Below are positions 16,692 to 26,118 of a stretch of DNA of 64,000 bases, piece by piece. The stretch lies in NCBI GenBank assembly GCA_965222695.1, contig OZ244967.1:744001-808000 (forward strand), written 5' to 3'. The notes below the pieces were generated by a model that saw only the letters and a program-made list of their open reading frames with translations, did no database searches and was not told the origin of the DNA. Source of the DNA: UBA7957 sp965222695. Lineage in GTDB: Bacteria; Pseudomonadota; Gammaproteobacteria; Granulosicoccales; Granulosicoccaceae. Positions within the stretch are counted from its first letter, which is position 1; each line of letters starts with the position of its first letter. Position numbers and translations under genes: made by a program.

Positions 16692-17999
16692 TTACCACCA
16701 AGCCTCTATCTGCGCTCCTATGCGGAAGTTTCCGTCGTCGTCCCGTGCCTCTGCGTCGTCACCAAAAAATGAGCCGGCATAGAGGCGGATTTGCGGACGG
16801 GCCCAAAACCCGCGACCGGCGGACCATTGTTGAGCCACCATGATTTTAGCCAGATCATGATCCCCATTGTCACCTTCGAAGGGATAACCTTCGTCCTTGC
16901 TGTAACCGATCTCGACCGCTGTGCTCATCACATCGCTCCACTGGAAAACAGGGCGCGCAACCACGCTTAGCTTGGTCAATGTGTCGGAGACTGAACTGTC
17001 ATCGGGCTCACCTTCCTGGTAAAGAGCGGAGAAGCCCAGTTCGGTATTTTCGCTCAGTTTGATCACGCCATAGTCCATGATGCGCCAGGACTCGGTAATG
17101 TGACCACCCCACCAGGGCGCATTCAAAGACTCGCCGCCGCCATGGTTCGCCCAGGCTCCGTGTCCCATGGAGTCAGTCGCGTATTGAACCACGATCTTAT
17201 TAAAGCCACCTTTTAAAGGATGGGAAATTTCGGCGGTAAAGAAGAAACCATCGTCATCCGAGTGGCCTGCGGCTTCCTGAGCGTCGGTGAGATCGGCCAT
17301 GCCATAAATACCGACCAACTCCAGGGTTGCGCCGCTCCACAAGGGAATGCCGGCATAGCGCAGATCGAGTTTATTGTTCTGGATCGTCGGTTCGCCCGCG
17401 GTTCCGTCGATGCGTGACGGTGTATCGAAATTAGTGACAGCGAATGAAAAACTTCCCGGGCCTGTAGAAATGCCTTCAACTCCGGCACCATATCCGGAAT
17501 TGTTGATGTGAAAGAGGTCCAGTATATGCACATCGTGGCGTTGGTAGTAGCGTTTGCCTGCCCACAAAGTTGCTTCAGGGGCAAAGTTCAAAAGCCCTTT
17601 TCCTTGAACGAACAGTTGCCGAAGGGCGATTTCACCACCGCCCCAGGGCTCTGACGTACTACGATCATCGGCACCGGTATGCTCGGCCGAGTACAGTGTC
17701 TGATAGTCGTTACCCTGATTCCCTGCGTCGTAGGCCCACATCGCCTCTACACTGAGCGATTGATCGTCCTTGTTATATAGCTCTTGCTGCAAATCTATCT
17801 CTGCATATGTGTCACATTCGTCGCCCAGACGACCGACAAAATGTCCGGCTGCGCCCGAACCGTAACAAGTCTGCTCGCCGCCGTCGCTGGTTGTAGAGAG
17901 ACCGGCACGCGCATAACCGTGAAATTCGACAGCTGATGCGCTTATTGAAAATATCGCTGACGCCACAGCGACGGAAATTGGAATTGCTTTCTTAGCCAC
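16692..17999 (-). CDS. lamB: maltoporin
   Basis: 435 residues, the LamB size. GTG start with AGGAGG seven bases before. Signal peptide MAKKAIPISVAVASAIFSIS ends at ASA|VEFHGYARAG, the classic first strand of maltoporins. Later strands show the LamB pattern: WAGKRYYQRHDVHILDLFH with the aromatic slide, GAGVEGI, and a C-terminal strand IGAQIEAWW ending in the aromatic residue expected of outer-membrane barrels. Forms a trimeric channel for maltodextrins. An exact RpiR/HexR-type palindrome lies 88 bp upstream. Confidence 0.93.
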   Translation of the reverse strand: MAKKAIPISVAVASAIFSISASAVEFHGYARAGLSTTSDGGEQTCYGSGAAGHFVGRLGDECDTYAEIDLQQELYNKDDQSLSVEAMWAYDAGNQGNDYQTLYSAEHTGADDRSTSEPWGGGEIALRQLFVQGKGLLNFAPEATLWAGKRYYQRHDVHILDLFHINNSGYGAGVEGISTGPGSFSFAVTNFDTPSRIDGTAGEPTIQNNKLDLRYAGIPLWSGATLELVGIYGMADLTDAQEAAGHSDDDGFFFTAEISHPLKGGFNKIVVQYATDSMGHGAWANHGGGESLNAPWWGGHITESWRIMDYGVIKLSENTELGFSALYQEGEPDDSSVSDTLTKLSVVARPVFQWSDVMSTAVEIGYSKDEGYPFEGDNGDHDLAKIMVAQQWSAGRGFWARPQIRLYAGSFFGDDAEARDDDGNFRIGAQIEAWW

Positions 18000-18377
18000 C
18001 TTTTAACCTCCTAATGGAAAAAATCTAAAAATGCCTTCACGCCTCAATTATTCAGTCAGCTCATCTGAATTAAATTCGTTATTTTATGTAGTAAAATTAC
18101 ATCATAAATAAAAAAGATACAACCTTTGTTTCCCTATATGCGCAAAATAATTTTTACTTGAAGTGTTTACTCGAAACAGCAAAGCGAAAACTGCTTGCCG
18201 CTGTCTTGTTAAAGTGGGGTATAGACTGTTCGAGGCAATTTACCGTGAGCTGGCCAATCGCACTGGAGACTCTCCGCGGTACGTGCTTCCTCTTCTCCGG
18301 AATCATTGATCGAGTCTGATCGCCAATTATCTGAAAGGAAAAAAGCAGCTCAGCCTGGGTTGTTGATTATCGGTTTT
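18000..18377. other. 378-bp lamB upstream region
   Basis: AT-rich leader containing the operator at 18087-18101 and, on the minus strand, the lamB ribosome site at 18008-18013. No further open frame. The promoter of lamB must lie here. Confidence 0.5.
18087..18101. promoter_or_regulatory. HexR/RpiR-type operator, lamB
   Basis: TGTAGTAAAATTACA, a full match to the HexR consensus as I remember it (TGTARTWWWATTACA). It lies 88 bp upstream of lamB. Confidence 0.7.
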
Positions 18378-18818
18378 CTAGCCCGATTTTTTCTTTATCG
18401 TGACCATCGGTTTGGCGGCATCGGTGAAGTCGATAAAAAACTCATAGATTCCGGTTTCCGGAGGAATAAACTGAAAATTATCGTAAGCTGCCGAACAATT
18501 GGCGCCTACCGGTGTATCGAGTTGAACGTTTTCCCCTTCAGCCTTATTTTTGAACCCACAATTATTGCCGGCCGTCCAACTCGCATCGGCAAATTTGAAG
18601 GAATAGGGTTGACCGTCCGCTTTCAGCTCGGCCTCGGACTTGTAAAGTTGGTCTTCAACGCGTTGCAGTTGAAATTTGGGATCAGCTTCCCACCAGGTGA
18701 ACACACCTCGAAGAAACATGGTCTGCGAACGGTCGATACCGCCTTCGCTGCCTGTTGTCGCACAGCCGGAAAGAATGATGATTATAGCCGCCAAGCCTGC
18801 CGTAAGTTGTTTTATCAT
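18378..18818 (-). CDS. lipoprotein with pullulanase-type glycan-binding-like fold
   Basis: 146 residues from ATG 18818 (AGG ten bases upstream); a TTG start at 18836 is possible. MIKQLTAGLAAIIIILSGC is a lipoprotein signal with lipobox LSGC. The mature part SQTMFLRGVFTWWEADPKF..Y..EAELKADGQPYSFKFADASW..CG resembles the small N-terminal modules of bacterial pullulanases and glycogen-binding-like domains (F-x-x-W core, FKFADASW strand). I infer a surface or periplasmic alpha-glucan binder. It lies between lamB and pullulanase on the same strand and has two RpiR-like palindromes upstream. MalM is an alternative by position, not by sequence. Confidence 0.65.
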   Translation of the reverse strand: MIKQLTAGLAAIIIILSGCATTGSEGGIDRSQTMFLRGVFTWWEADPKFQLQRVEDQLYKSEAELKADGQPYSFKFADASWTAGNNCGFKNKAEGENVQLDTPVGANCSAAYDNFQFIPPETGIYEFFIDFTDAAKPMVTIKKKSG

Positions 18819-18853
18819 GATTAACCTGATGTTCAAATTAAGGGTAGCAGATA

Positions 18854-18917
18854 GGGAGTTTTACTACATTTGACGGGATGATAGCATAGCTGCTGGAGAT
18901 AATGTAGTTTTACTACC
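18854..18917. promoter_or_regulatory. two HexR/RpiR-like half-conserved operators
   Basis: GGGAGTTTTACTACA (18854-18868) and TGTAGTTTTACTACC (18903-18917) each keep one strong half of the palindrome seen at 18087 and 26041. They lie 36-99 bp before the lipoprotein gene, on its promoter side. Confidence 0.55.
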
Positions 18918-18981
18918 GATAATTTTCCCGGGCTGAGCGACTCTGTAAGATCCGGCTCTGTATGTATGGGGAAACCGGGTT

Positions 18982-21051
18982 TTACTTTCGGACAACGACT
19001 GCGGTCAAAGGGTCGAGTACCACCATATCCGGCACGATACGGACTCCCACAGGATCGGCGATGAGGTCGATTCCGGCCCGTTGTGCGTCGACCAGCACCG
19101 AGGAGGATGACAGATCCTGACTGATTTTGATTTGCCGGCTGACACTGTCTGCATTGATAAAAACAAAGTATTGCTCGCCGGACTTGGCCCTGGCACTGAA
19201 GGCGAGCAGCAAATCCTCTGCCTTTATATCCGGACTGTCGATTCGGGTGACGTTGGTATCGACCAGAGATTGAGTTCCGAGTCGAAAGGCGTCGCTTGAT
19301 TTGCGCAATGCGATCAATCCACGGGTATATTCCAGAGTTTCGCGAGCGAGTCCGGCCTGATTGACCGATGACCAATCAAAATGATTGATTCGATCGGATG
19401 AATCGTAGGAGTTGTGAACGAAAACATCGCCGCTGCTGCTTTGCGTGGACTCGGCTGGTACTTCGGCTCCTCCCCAGCGTTTGCTCCGACCGAATTCCTG
19501 GCCGGCGTGCAGAAATGCGATTCCCTGACTGACCATCACCAGTGTATTACCCAGCCGGATTCTACGGTGAATGTCTTCTGTGGCTTCGTTCGGAGAACGG
19601 CCAAGGGCCAGGGCAATGACATCGTGCAGGGTCAGATTATCGTGGGATGCGATGTATTGCACCGAATCGCCGGGGTCGTCAGCGGTAAAATTCCCCGGCT
19701 GGCCTTTAATGTTCCGAAAGAGAAGATCTATATCCCGGGCGCCGCCGGTAATAAATCTGGGTGACCCTTCGGCGCCAAATCCCGATTTGATGATATTGCG
19801 GAATTCATCGGCGAATACGGCGGCAAAGTTCTGCTCCTGTACCCAATCCTGATCCGCCATGAGCAGCTCGCCGCCGCCATACATGCGCCAGCCTTCCCCG
19901 ATAAACAAAATTTCGGGATTAAGTTCACTCACGGCCCTGTAGCCCTCAAGGATGGTTTCGCGGTCCATCAGACCCATCAGATCGAACCTAAATCCATCGA
20001 CCTTGTATTCCCTTGTCCAATAGATAAGCGAGTCGACGATCAGTTTGCGCACCATTTTGCGTTCCGAGGCGATATCATCGCCGGCGCCGGAATCGAAACG
20101 TCCGCGATAATAATAACCGGGCACCAGGTGGTCAAAGATATTGCGATGCGGGTGATGGTTATATACAACATCAAGTATGACACCCATTCCTCTCGTATGA
20201 ATCGCTTCGATCAGCTGCTTCAATTCATCGACACGTGCCTGCGGATTCGCCGGATCGGAGGCGTAAAATCCGTCGGGGGAGAAATAGCTGTGCGGATCAT
20301 AGCCCCAGTTATAGTTGCTGTTCCTTGTTCTCCATTCCCACTCGCGCTGGTCCGCAAGACCTTCATCGCCGTAGTAGTAGGCCATGAGCGGTAGGAACTG
20401 TACATGGGTCACGCCCAGAGCCTGGATATAGTCCAGCTTTTCTACGAATGCGGAAAAGGTGCCGAAACGCCGGTCATCGAGTTCCGCTTCTATATCCGGA
20501 TCCACGGTAAAATCACGTAGGTGCACTTCGTAGATAATCGCGTCCTCACGTTTCTCAAAGCCGTCGATGTCTGCATAAGCGCTGACATTAAAACTGTCCG
20601 GATCCACTATCGCGGCCTTTCCGGTGGAACCGTTGTTGACCGCCATGGATCGCGCGTAGGGATCGAGCGCCGGCTTGCCGTCGACCAGATATTGATAAAA
20701 CACACCCTTGAGCCGTGCGACGCCGATGTCGGCAGCCGTGATTTCGGTGCTCCATACCCCATCTTGCTTTTCCCGGATGAGGCTATGTGTGGTGCCGGTG
20801 GCGATATTGTGATCCGCCGCTGAGAAGAAGATCATTTCAACCTTGTCTGCCGTTGGCGCCCAGAGTTTAAATTCGGCGGAGTCGGTCGCGGAATTGTAGA
20901 ACATGCCCAAATCGTTCCCGGAGTAGGTGTAACGATCATCGATCTCCCGCCATTCCTGGCTTGTATTGCTATTGCCTCCGCAGGCAGTGGCGGCGAACGC
21001 AAGCACCCAGGGAGCGGCGTGTCGAGTCAGTTTTCTATACAGTGCATTCAT
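18982..21051 (-). CDS. pulA: type I pullulanase, lipoprotein (GH13_14)
   Basis: 689 residues. N-terminal signal with lipobox FAATAC|GG puts it on a membrane. A CBM48-like domain (about 45-150, FKLWAPTADKVEMIFF) precedes the GH13 barrel. Type I pullulanase signature YNWGYDP is present (NYNWGYDPHSYFSPDG). Catalytic regions: DVVYNHH (region I), GFRFDLMG with the nucleophile Asp (II), FIGEGW with the acid Glu (III) and ASHDN (IV). It cleaves alpha-1,6 branches. The gene is divergent from the MalS-like amylase with 144 bp between starts; GGAAA precedes the ATG. Confidence 0.93.
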   Translation of the reverse strand: MNALYRKLTRHAAPWVLAFAATACGGNSNTSQEWREIDDRYTYSGNDLGMFYNSATDSAEFKLWAPTADKVEMIFFSAADHNIATGTTHSLIREKQDGVWSTEITAADIGVARLKGVFYQYLVDGKPALDPYARSMAVNNGSTGKAAIVDPDSFNVSAYADIDGFEKREDAIIYEVHLRDFTVDPDIEAELDDRRFGTFSAFVEKLDYIQALGVTHVQFLPLMAYYYGDEGLADQREWEWRTRNSNYNWGYDPHSYFSPDGFYASDPANPQARVDELKQLIEAIHTRGMGVILDVVYNHHPHRNIFDHLVPGYYYRGRFDSGAGDDIASERKMVRKLIVDSLIYWTREYKVDGFRFDLMGLMDRETILEGYRAVSELNPEILFIGEGWRMYGGGELLMADQDWVQEQNFAAVFADEFRNIIKSGFGAEGSPRFITGGARDIDLLFRNIKGQPGNFTADDPGDSVQYIASHDNLTLHDVIALALGRSPNEATEDIHRRIRLGNTLVMVSQGIAFLHAGQEFGRSKRWGGAEVPAESTQSSSGDVFVHNSYDSSDRINHFDWSSVNQAGLARETLEYTRGLIALRKSSDAFRLGTQSLVDTNVTRIDSPDIKAEDLLLAFSARAKSGEQYFVFINADSVSRQIKISQDLSSSSVLVDAQRAGIDLIADPVGVRIVPDMVVLDPLTAVVVRK

Positions 21052-21195
21052 TGGTTTCCAGTATGCATCAGGCTCTAAGATCTCCGATATTTTTATTTAT
21101 GTAACCTCGACGGCTTGCATCCAAAGTCCTTGCTTTAGCTATTGCATATGGCATTATTCTATACCTATTCAATAATGGCAGCGACATAAAATCAA

Positions 21196-22887
21196 ATGAC
21201 AATCACCGATACATCATCGATTTTCCGGGTAAGCATCGCTCTGATCCTGAGTGGTTTTCTGGGTTCCACAGCCTTGGCGAAGCAAGGTCAGATATCCGAA
21301 TTCACATGGGATAATGCAACAGTCTATTTTGTGATGACCGATCGTTTTTTTAACGGCGATAAAGACAATGACCATTCCTACGGGCGTATGCCTGATGGAG
21401 AGCGTGAAGTCGGCACTTTCCATGGCGGCGATCTAAAAGGGTTAACCCGGAAGCTGCACGACAATTATTTTACGGATCTCGGTGTCAACGTCATATGGAT
21501 TACAGCGCCCTATCAGCAAATACTGGGCTGGGTCGTGGGTGGCGACAAAGCGTTTAAACATTATGCCTATCATGGTTACTATGCGCTCGACTACACCATA
21601 CTTGATGCCAATATGGGTAGTGAAGAGGACCTCAGAGAATTCATAGACACCGCCCATGACAAAGGCATTCGCGTGTTGTTCGATATAGTGATGAATCATC
21701 CGGGCTACGGTGATGCAATTACCTTGAATAAATACCAAGTCTCCGTACTGTGGGAGGGTTGGGAAGAAGCCAGTGTCAGAAACTACTATGGGTTTATTGA
21801 TTTTAACGATCCCGACTGGAAAAACTGGTGGGGAGGGGAGTGGGTGCGTACTGACTTGCCCGGCTATAAAGGTGGCGGTTGGGATGAAGAGACCAAACAG
21901 CTTGCCTATTTACCGGACTTTCGTACCGAAAGCGAGCAAGTTGTGGGACTGCCCCCATTCTATCAATACAAAGGGGACACCCGGGCCGAGGCCGCTGACG
22001 GTTACACGGTACGCAAATACCTGATCAAATGGCTCACCGATTGGGTGCGAGAATATGGCGTGGACGGGTTCCGGGCCGATACCGTCAAGCACGTGGAGCC
22101 CGAAGCCTGGTTCGAGTTAAAACGGGAGGCGGTTGCGGCCTTGCGGGAGTGGAAGTCCGAAAATCCCGGCAAGAAGATCGATGATCGGGATTTCTGGATG
22201 ACCGGAGAAGTCTGGGGACAGGGTGTCGAGCGCAATCGTTATTTCGATCACGGTTTCGATTCATTGATTAATTTTGAGTTTCAGGAAGTGGCCGGCCGGA
22301 CCGAACAGATGGAAGACGTCTTTTCACGCTACGCCGAAGCAATCAACACTGACCCCGGTTTTAACGTTCTGAGCTATATTTCCTCTCACGACACCCATCT
22401 GTTCGATCGGGAAAAATTGATAGAGGCCGGCAGTTTTCTCTTACTGCTTCCCGGCGGTGTTCAGATATTTTACGGCGATGAAACCGCACGCCCCAAGGGT
22501 CCGGCGCCGCCCAGTGATCGGCAACAGGAAACGCGCTCGGACATGAACTGGGAGAACATCAATCAATCCGTTTTACAGCACTGGCAACGGCTTGGGCAGT
22601 TTCGCAACCGCCATCCGTCGGTAGGTGCCGGCAGCCACCGTAAATTGGCCGACAAGCCTTACACTTTTGTCCGCCATTATCGACACAATGGCGTCGAGGA
22701 TCAGGTTATTGTGGCTGTCGGGGTGAGCGGAAATCAGAAAATTCCCGTCGGCGAGGTATTTGCGGACGGCGTGCAACTGCGCGATGCCTATACCGGCCAA
22801 TCGCGCTCAGTAAAGGATGGTCATATTGAATTTAGTGCAGGTGATGCGGGGGTTGTATTGATTGAAGCTGTGCCTGCGCCGTCTTAA
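21196..22887 (+). CDS. malS: periplasmic alpha-amylase, MalS-like (GH13)
   Basis: 563 residues with a signal peptide (SIALILSGFLGSTALA|KQ). GH13 regions: VLFDIVMNHPGYGD (I), GVDGFRADTVKHVE with nucleophile Asp (II), WMTGEVWGQG with acid Glu (III) and YISSHDTHLF (IV). The first domain VYFVMTDRFFNGD is typical of amylases that release maltodextrins. Gene symbol by similarity to MalS; a subfamily assignment needs alignment. It is divergent from pulA and ends 5 bp from the convergent aldo/keto reductase. Confidence 0.88.
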   Translation: MTITDTSSIFRVSIALILSGFLGSTALAKQGQISEFTWDNATVYFVMTDRFFNGDKDNDHSYGRMPDGEREVGTFHGGDLKGLTRKLHDNYFTDLGVNVIWITAPYQQILGWVVGGDKAFKHYAYHGYYALDYTILDANMGSEEDLREFIDTAHDKGIRVLFDIVMNHPGYGDAITLNKYQVSVLWEGWEEASVRNYYGFIDFNDPDWKNWWGGEWVRTDLPGYKGGGWDEETKQLAYLPDFRTESEQVVGLPPFYQYKGDTRAEAADGYTVRKYLIKWLTDWVREYGVDGFRADTVKHVEPEAWFELKREAVAALREWKSENPGKKIDDRDFWMTGEVWGQGVERNRYFDHGFDSLINFEFQEVAGRTEQMEDVFSRYAEAINTDPGFNVLSYISSHDTHLFDREKLIEAGSFLLLLPGGVQIFYGDETARPKGPAPPSDRQQETRSDMNWENINQSVLQHWQRLGQFRNRHPSVGAGSHRKLADKPYTFVRHYRHNGVEDQVIVAVGVSGNQKIPVGEVFADGVQLRDAYTGQSRSVKDGHIEFSAGDAGVVLIEAVPAPS

Positions 22888-22892
22888 CCGGT

Positions 22893-23864
22893 TTAATCCC
22901 GGCTATCCGGACCTTGCAGTATCGCATCTATAGCTTCCAGCTCATCTTGGGAAAACTCGGTGTTTTCCTGGGCAGCAACTGCCTGTTCGATTTGTTCAAG
23001 ACGGCTGGCACCGAGCAATGCCGACGTGATCACAGAATTTCGAAGCACCCAGGCGATCGCCATCTGCGCCAGTGTCTGATTGCGTTGCCCGGCAATGGCG
23101 TAAAGTTTTTTGGCCTTATCCCGTTTGTCCATACTTACATCATCTCGCTCCAGGTATCCGTGCGGATCGGCGGCGCGTGAATCCTGCGGTATGCCATTGA
23201 GGTACTTCTCCGTCAACAGGCCTTGCGCGAGTGGAGAGAAAACCACGCAGCCCATGCCCTCGGCTTCGAGCACGGCCAGCAATTCCGCCTCAATCCATCG
23301 GTTGAACAGATTGTAGAGCGGTTGATGAACAAGGCAGGGAACGCCAAGCCCGCGCAGCATTGCAGAAATTTTAGCCGTCAGCTCGGAATCATAGGAGGAA
23401 ATGCCGACATAAAGAGCCCGGCCGCTTCGCACTATGTACTCCAGTGCGTAAACCGTCTCTTCCAGTGGTGTTTCCGTATCGGGGCAGTGATGGTAAAAAA
23501 TGTCGACATAATCCAGCCCGAGTCGCTTAAGGCTTTGATCGACACTGGCAATAAGGTGTTTGCGTGATCCACCCTTGCCATAGAGCCCCGGCCACATTTC
23601 AAAACCGGCCTTGGTGGAGATAATCAGTTCATCGCGCCGACTGCTCAGCTCGCGCGCCAGAATGCGGCCAAAATTTGTCTCCGCGGAACCGGCCGGTACG
23701 CCGTAATTATTGGCGAGATCAAAATGAGTGATTCCGAGATCAAAGGCTTGCAGCAACATGCTTCTGGCATTGCTGAAATCATCGGCATACCCGAAGTTGT
23801 GCCAAAGGCCGAGCGAAACCGCTGGCAGCAACAATCCACTCCGGCCGCATCGTCGGTAATTCAT
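22893..23864 (-). CDS. aldo/keto reductase (YghZ-like)
   Basis: 323 residues, a complete AKR TIM barrel. The catalytic tetrad can be traced as Asp in HFDLANNYG, Tyr of the same segment, Lys in IISTKAGFEMWPG and His in DIFYHHCPD. C-terminal NADPH-binding ALLGASRLEQIEQAV. Full-length match to the group of L-glyceraldehyde-3-phosphate reductases / potassium channel beta-like AKRs, with YGKGGSRKHLIASVDQSL. Cotranscribed 16 bp after the MalQ fusion gene. Role in glucan use is unknown; it may reduce reactive triose or sugar aldehydes. Confidence 0.87.
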   Translation of the reverse strand: MNYRRCGRSGLLLPAVSLGLWHNFGYADDFSNARSMLLQAFDLGITHFDLANNYGVPAGSAETNFGRILARELSSRRDELIISTKAGFEMWPGLYGKGGSRKHLIASVDQSLKRLGLDYVDIFYHHCPDTETPLEETVYALEYIVRSGRALYVGISSYDSELTAKISAMLRGLGVPCLVHQPLYNLFNRWIEAELLAVLEAEGMGCVVFSPLAQGLLTEKYLNGIPQDSRAADPHGYLERDDVSMDKRDKAKKLYAIAGQRNQTLAQMAIAWVLRNSVITSALLGASRLEQIEQAVAAQENTEFSQDELEAIDAILQGPDSRD

Positions 23865-23880
23865 TCAATGGATTCCCTGA

Positions 23881-25920
23881 TTATTTGCCCGTATTTCGCT
23901 GAGAGTCCGTATAGATCCCGCCGAAGGGTGGGCCGGCACCGATCTGCCGCATGACACCCAGCAGATCCAGCTCGCACCATTCCTCGGTTATTCTGCCGTC
24001 GACAACATGATTGATGGAGATGCCGGTATAGCTCACCGGTATTCCGGTGGCGGGTACCCCCCAGACTTCGCCTTGGTGGGTGCCGCGCAGGGTCCAGCGG
24101 GTGACCACTTTATTTCCTTCGGCGATCTGGTCATCGATGGTGATGCGGATATCCGGAAATGCCCCCAGAATATGCTGCACGGTCTGCTTGATCTCCCAAA
24201 CCCCTCCCATACCGTGAAAAATACAATTGGGAGCCAGAAGCTCAACGAAAATATCCTGGTTTCCCAGCCAGATCTGTTCATTCCAGCGCCGTACCAGCGC
24301 TTTGCTTTTTTGCTTAGTCACATCGGATTTACGGCGTGACGGTTGCTGTGATTCGTGGATAGCGGAGTCCAAATGACCACCTCCAGTTGCTTGAGTTCGG
24401 CCGCTTTCTTCGGTCAATTGACGCATCTTTTGATTGATTTCTAACGTTAACAGATCCGCTTTGAATCGCCAACGCCAATTACCGGTCGGTTGTCCCGGTG
24501 TATTGAGCCGCGCTTCTGAACCCAGTCCCAGCATATCCTGCAAGGGAATAATGACGGTATTGGCTACGGAGCGCATGGCCAACTCGATAAAATCCCAGTG
24601 AATGTCCGTTCCATCCGTGTGAATATAGTCACACACAGCGCGCTTTTCACGCTCTATGTCCTCAGCTTTACGGGTACTTGATTCGCACTCCTTACCATGG
24701 AACCAGCCGACTATGGTGTCGTTATCATGCGTACCGGTATAACAGACGCAGTTCGGTATATAGTTTTCCGGCAGGAAGCTCTCAGCCGTTGGGTCCTTGC
24801 CAAAAGCGAATTGCAGAATCCGCATCCCCGGAAATCCGAAACAATCCCTGAGTGCCCGGACTTGTTCGGTGATAAATCCCAAATCTTCCGCAACTATCGG
24901 CAGCTCTCCAAAAACCGACTGCATGGCTTCAAAAAATTCATGTCCCGGGCCCGGCAGCCATCGGCCCTGCTCCGCAGTTGGTTGATCATGGGGAATTGCC
25001 CAGCAGGATTCAAAACCTCTGAAATGGTCGAGCCGAACTATATCGACTTTTTCGAAAGTGCGGCGCAGACGCTTTTCCCACCAGCCGAATCCGTTAGCTG
25101 CCATCCGGTCCCAACGATACAAGGGGTTACCCCAACGTTGCCCGGTAGCGCTGAAATAGTCAGGCGGCACACCGGCGACCATCGACGGATAGCCTTGTTC
25201 ATCCAGGTAAAACAAGTCGCGATGCGCCCAGACATCGGCACTGTCGTGTGCGACAAAGATCGCGATATCGCCGAATATCCGAATGCCCAGAGATTCGCTA
25301 TGTTTTCGGAGCCGGCCCCAGTGCCGGGAAAAAAGGTACTGCTGGATCTTAATCTGACGGATTTCCCCGGCCAGACGGTTTCTTGCCTGATTTAGAGCGC
25401 AGGGGTCACGATGCGCAAGTTCAGATTCCCATTGAGTCCAGGGTCGGTCGGCATGAGCCTGTTTGAGCGCTGCAAACAAGGCGTAGTCATCCAGCCAGTT
25501 TTTACCGTGCAGGAATTGAAACTCTTCAAGATGATGGAGGATTTCCTTGCTTGCACGGCTCGTGAATCTGTCGGCGACTTCCGCGTAAAGCTTTTGCCGC
25601 GTGTTAATCACTTGGGCGAAGTCTATGTACTCAGGATCAAAGGGGGGTAAGGAATCAAGACTGTCTTCGCTGAGTAATCCGTCCTCGCATAACCAGTCAA
25701 GACTGATCAGCAAAGGATTGCCCGCAAAGACGGAGGGTGACTGATAAGGGGAGTCACCGAAACTGGTTGGCCCCAGGGGTAACACTTGCCATATTCCTTG
25801 TCCCATGACATGTAGTTGGTCTACAAATGCGATGGCCTCGGGACCGATCTCACCTATACCGAAGCGGCCCGGTAAAGAGCTGGGATGTAAGAGTGTGCCG
25901 CTGGTTCTGGGTAAAGTCAT
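23881..25920 (-). CDS. malQ: 4-alpha-glucanotransferase (GH77) fused to a SnoaL-like domain
   Basis: 679 residues, about 170 longer than usual bacterial amylomaltase. Residues about 1-505 are GH77: LLHPSSLPGRFGIGEIG, DSPYQSPSVFAGNP, the nucleophile Asp in IVRLDHFRGFE, acid Glu in VAEDLG, Asp in YTGTHDNDT, and the closing LNTPGQPTGNWRWRF. A polar linker (about 506-537) leads to residues 538-679, a SnoaL-like (NTF2-fold, ester-cyclase type) domain: LVRRWNEQIWLGNQDIF, PNCIFHGMG, FPDIRITIDDQIAEGNKVVT, GISINHVVDGRITEEW. All in one open frame. The first part rearranges maltodextrins; the second has no known role here. An RpiR-type palindrome is 121 bp upstream. Confidence 0.92.
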   Translation of the reverse strand: MTLPRTSGTLLHPSSLPGRFGIGEIGPEAIAFVDQLHVMGQGIWQVLPLGPTSFGDSPYQSPSVFAGNPLLISLDWLCEDGLLSEDSLDSLPPFDPEYIDFAQVINTRQKLYAEVADRFTSRASKEILHHLEEFQFLHGKNWLDDYALFAALKQAHADRPWTQWESELAHRDPCALNQARNRLAGEIRQIKIQQYLFSRHWGRLRKHSESLGIRIFGDIAIFVAHDSADVWAHRDLFYLDEQGYPSMVAGVPPDYFSATGQRWGNPLYRWDRMAANGFGWWEKRLRRTFEKVDIVRLDHFRGFESCWAIPHDQPTAEQGRWLPGPGHEFFEAMQSVFGELPIVAEDLGFITEQVRALRDCFGFPGMRILQFAFGKDPTAESFLPENYIPNCVCYTGTHDNDTIVGWFHGKECESSTRKAEDIEREKRAVCDYIHTDGTDIHWDFIELAMRSVANTVIIPLQDMLGLGSEARLNTPGQPTGNWRWRFKADLLTLEINQKMRQLTEESGRTQATGGGHLDSAIHESQQPSRRKSDVTKQKSKALVRRWNEQIWLGNQDIFVELLAPNCIFHGMGGVWEIKQTVQHILGAFPDIRITIDDQIAEGNKVVTRWTLRGTHQGEVWGVPATGIPVSYTGISINHVVDGRITEEWCELDLLGVMRQIGAGPPFGGIYTDSQRNTGK

Positions 25921-25997
25921 TGCCTTGATTAAGATCGTGATGGAGTCGGGCTGTGTCTGGGTTTGTTAACATCGGCATCAGACCATACCTTTTATTA

Positions 25998-26055
25998 TGT
26001 GGTAAATATACAAAGATCATGCAGAATAACAAGTACTATTTGTAGTTTAATTACA
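25998..26055. promoter_or_regulatory. HexR/RpiR-type operators, malQ
   Basis: TGTAGTTTAATTACA (26041-26055) is a near-perfect palindrome and full consensus match. TGTGGTAAATATACA (25998-26012) keeps 12 of 15 positions. Both lie in the 198-bp gap between malQ and the RpiR gene, on the malQ promoter side. Confidence 0.65.
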
Positions 26056-26118
26056 TTTCACTGCAGAGTGAGGTCTCTCAGAATCTGTTTAACGGATTGC
26101 AGGGAAGAGTGTGAAGAC

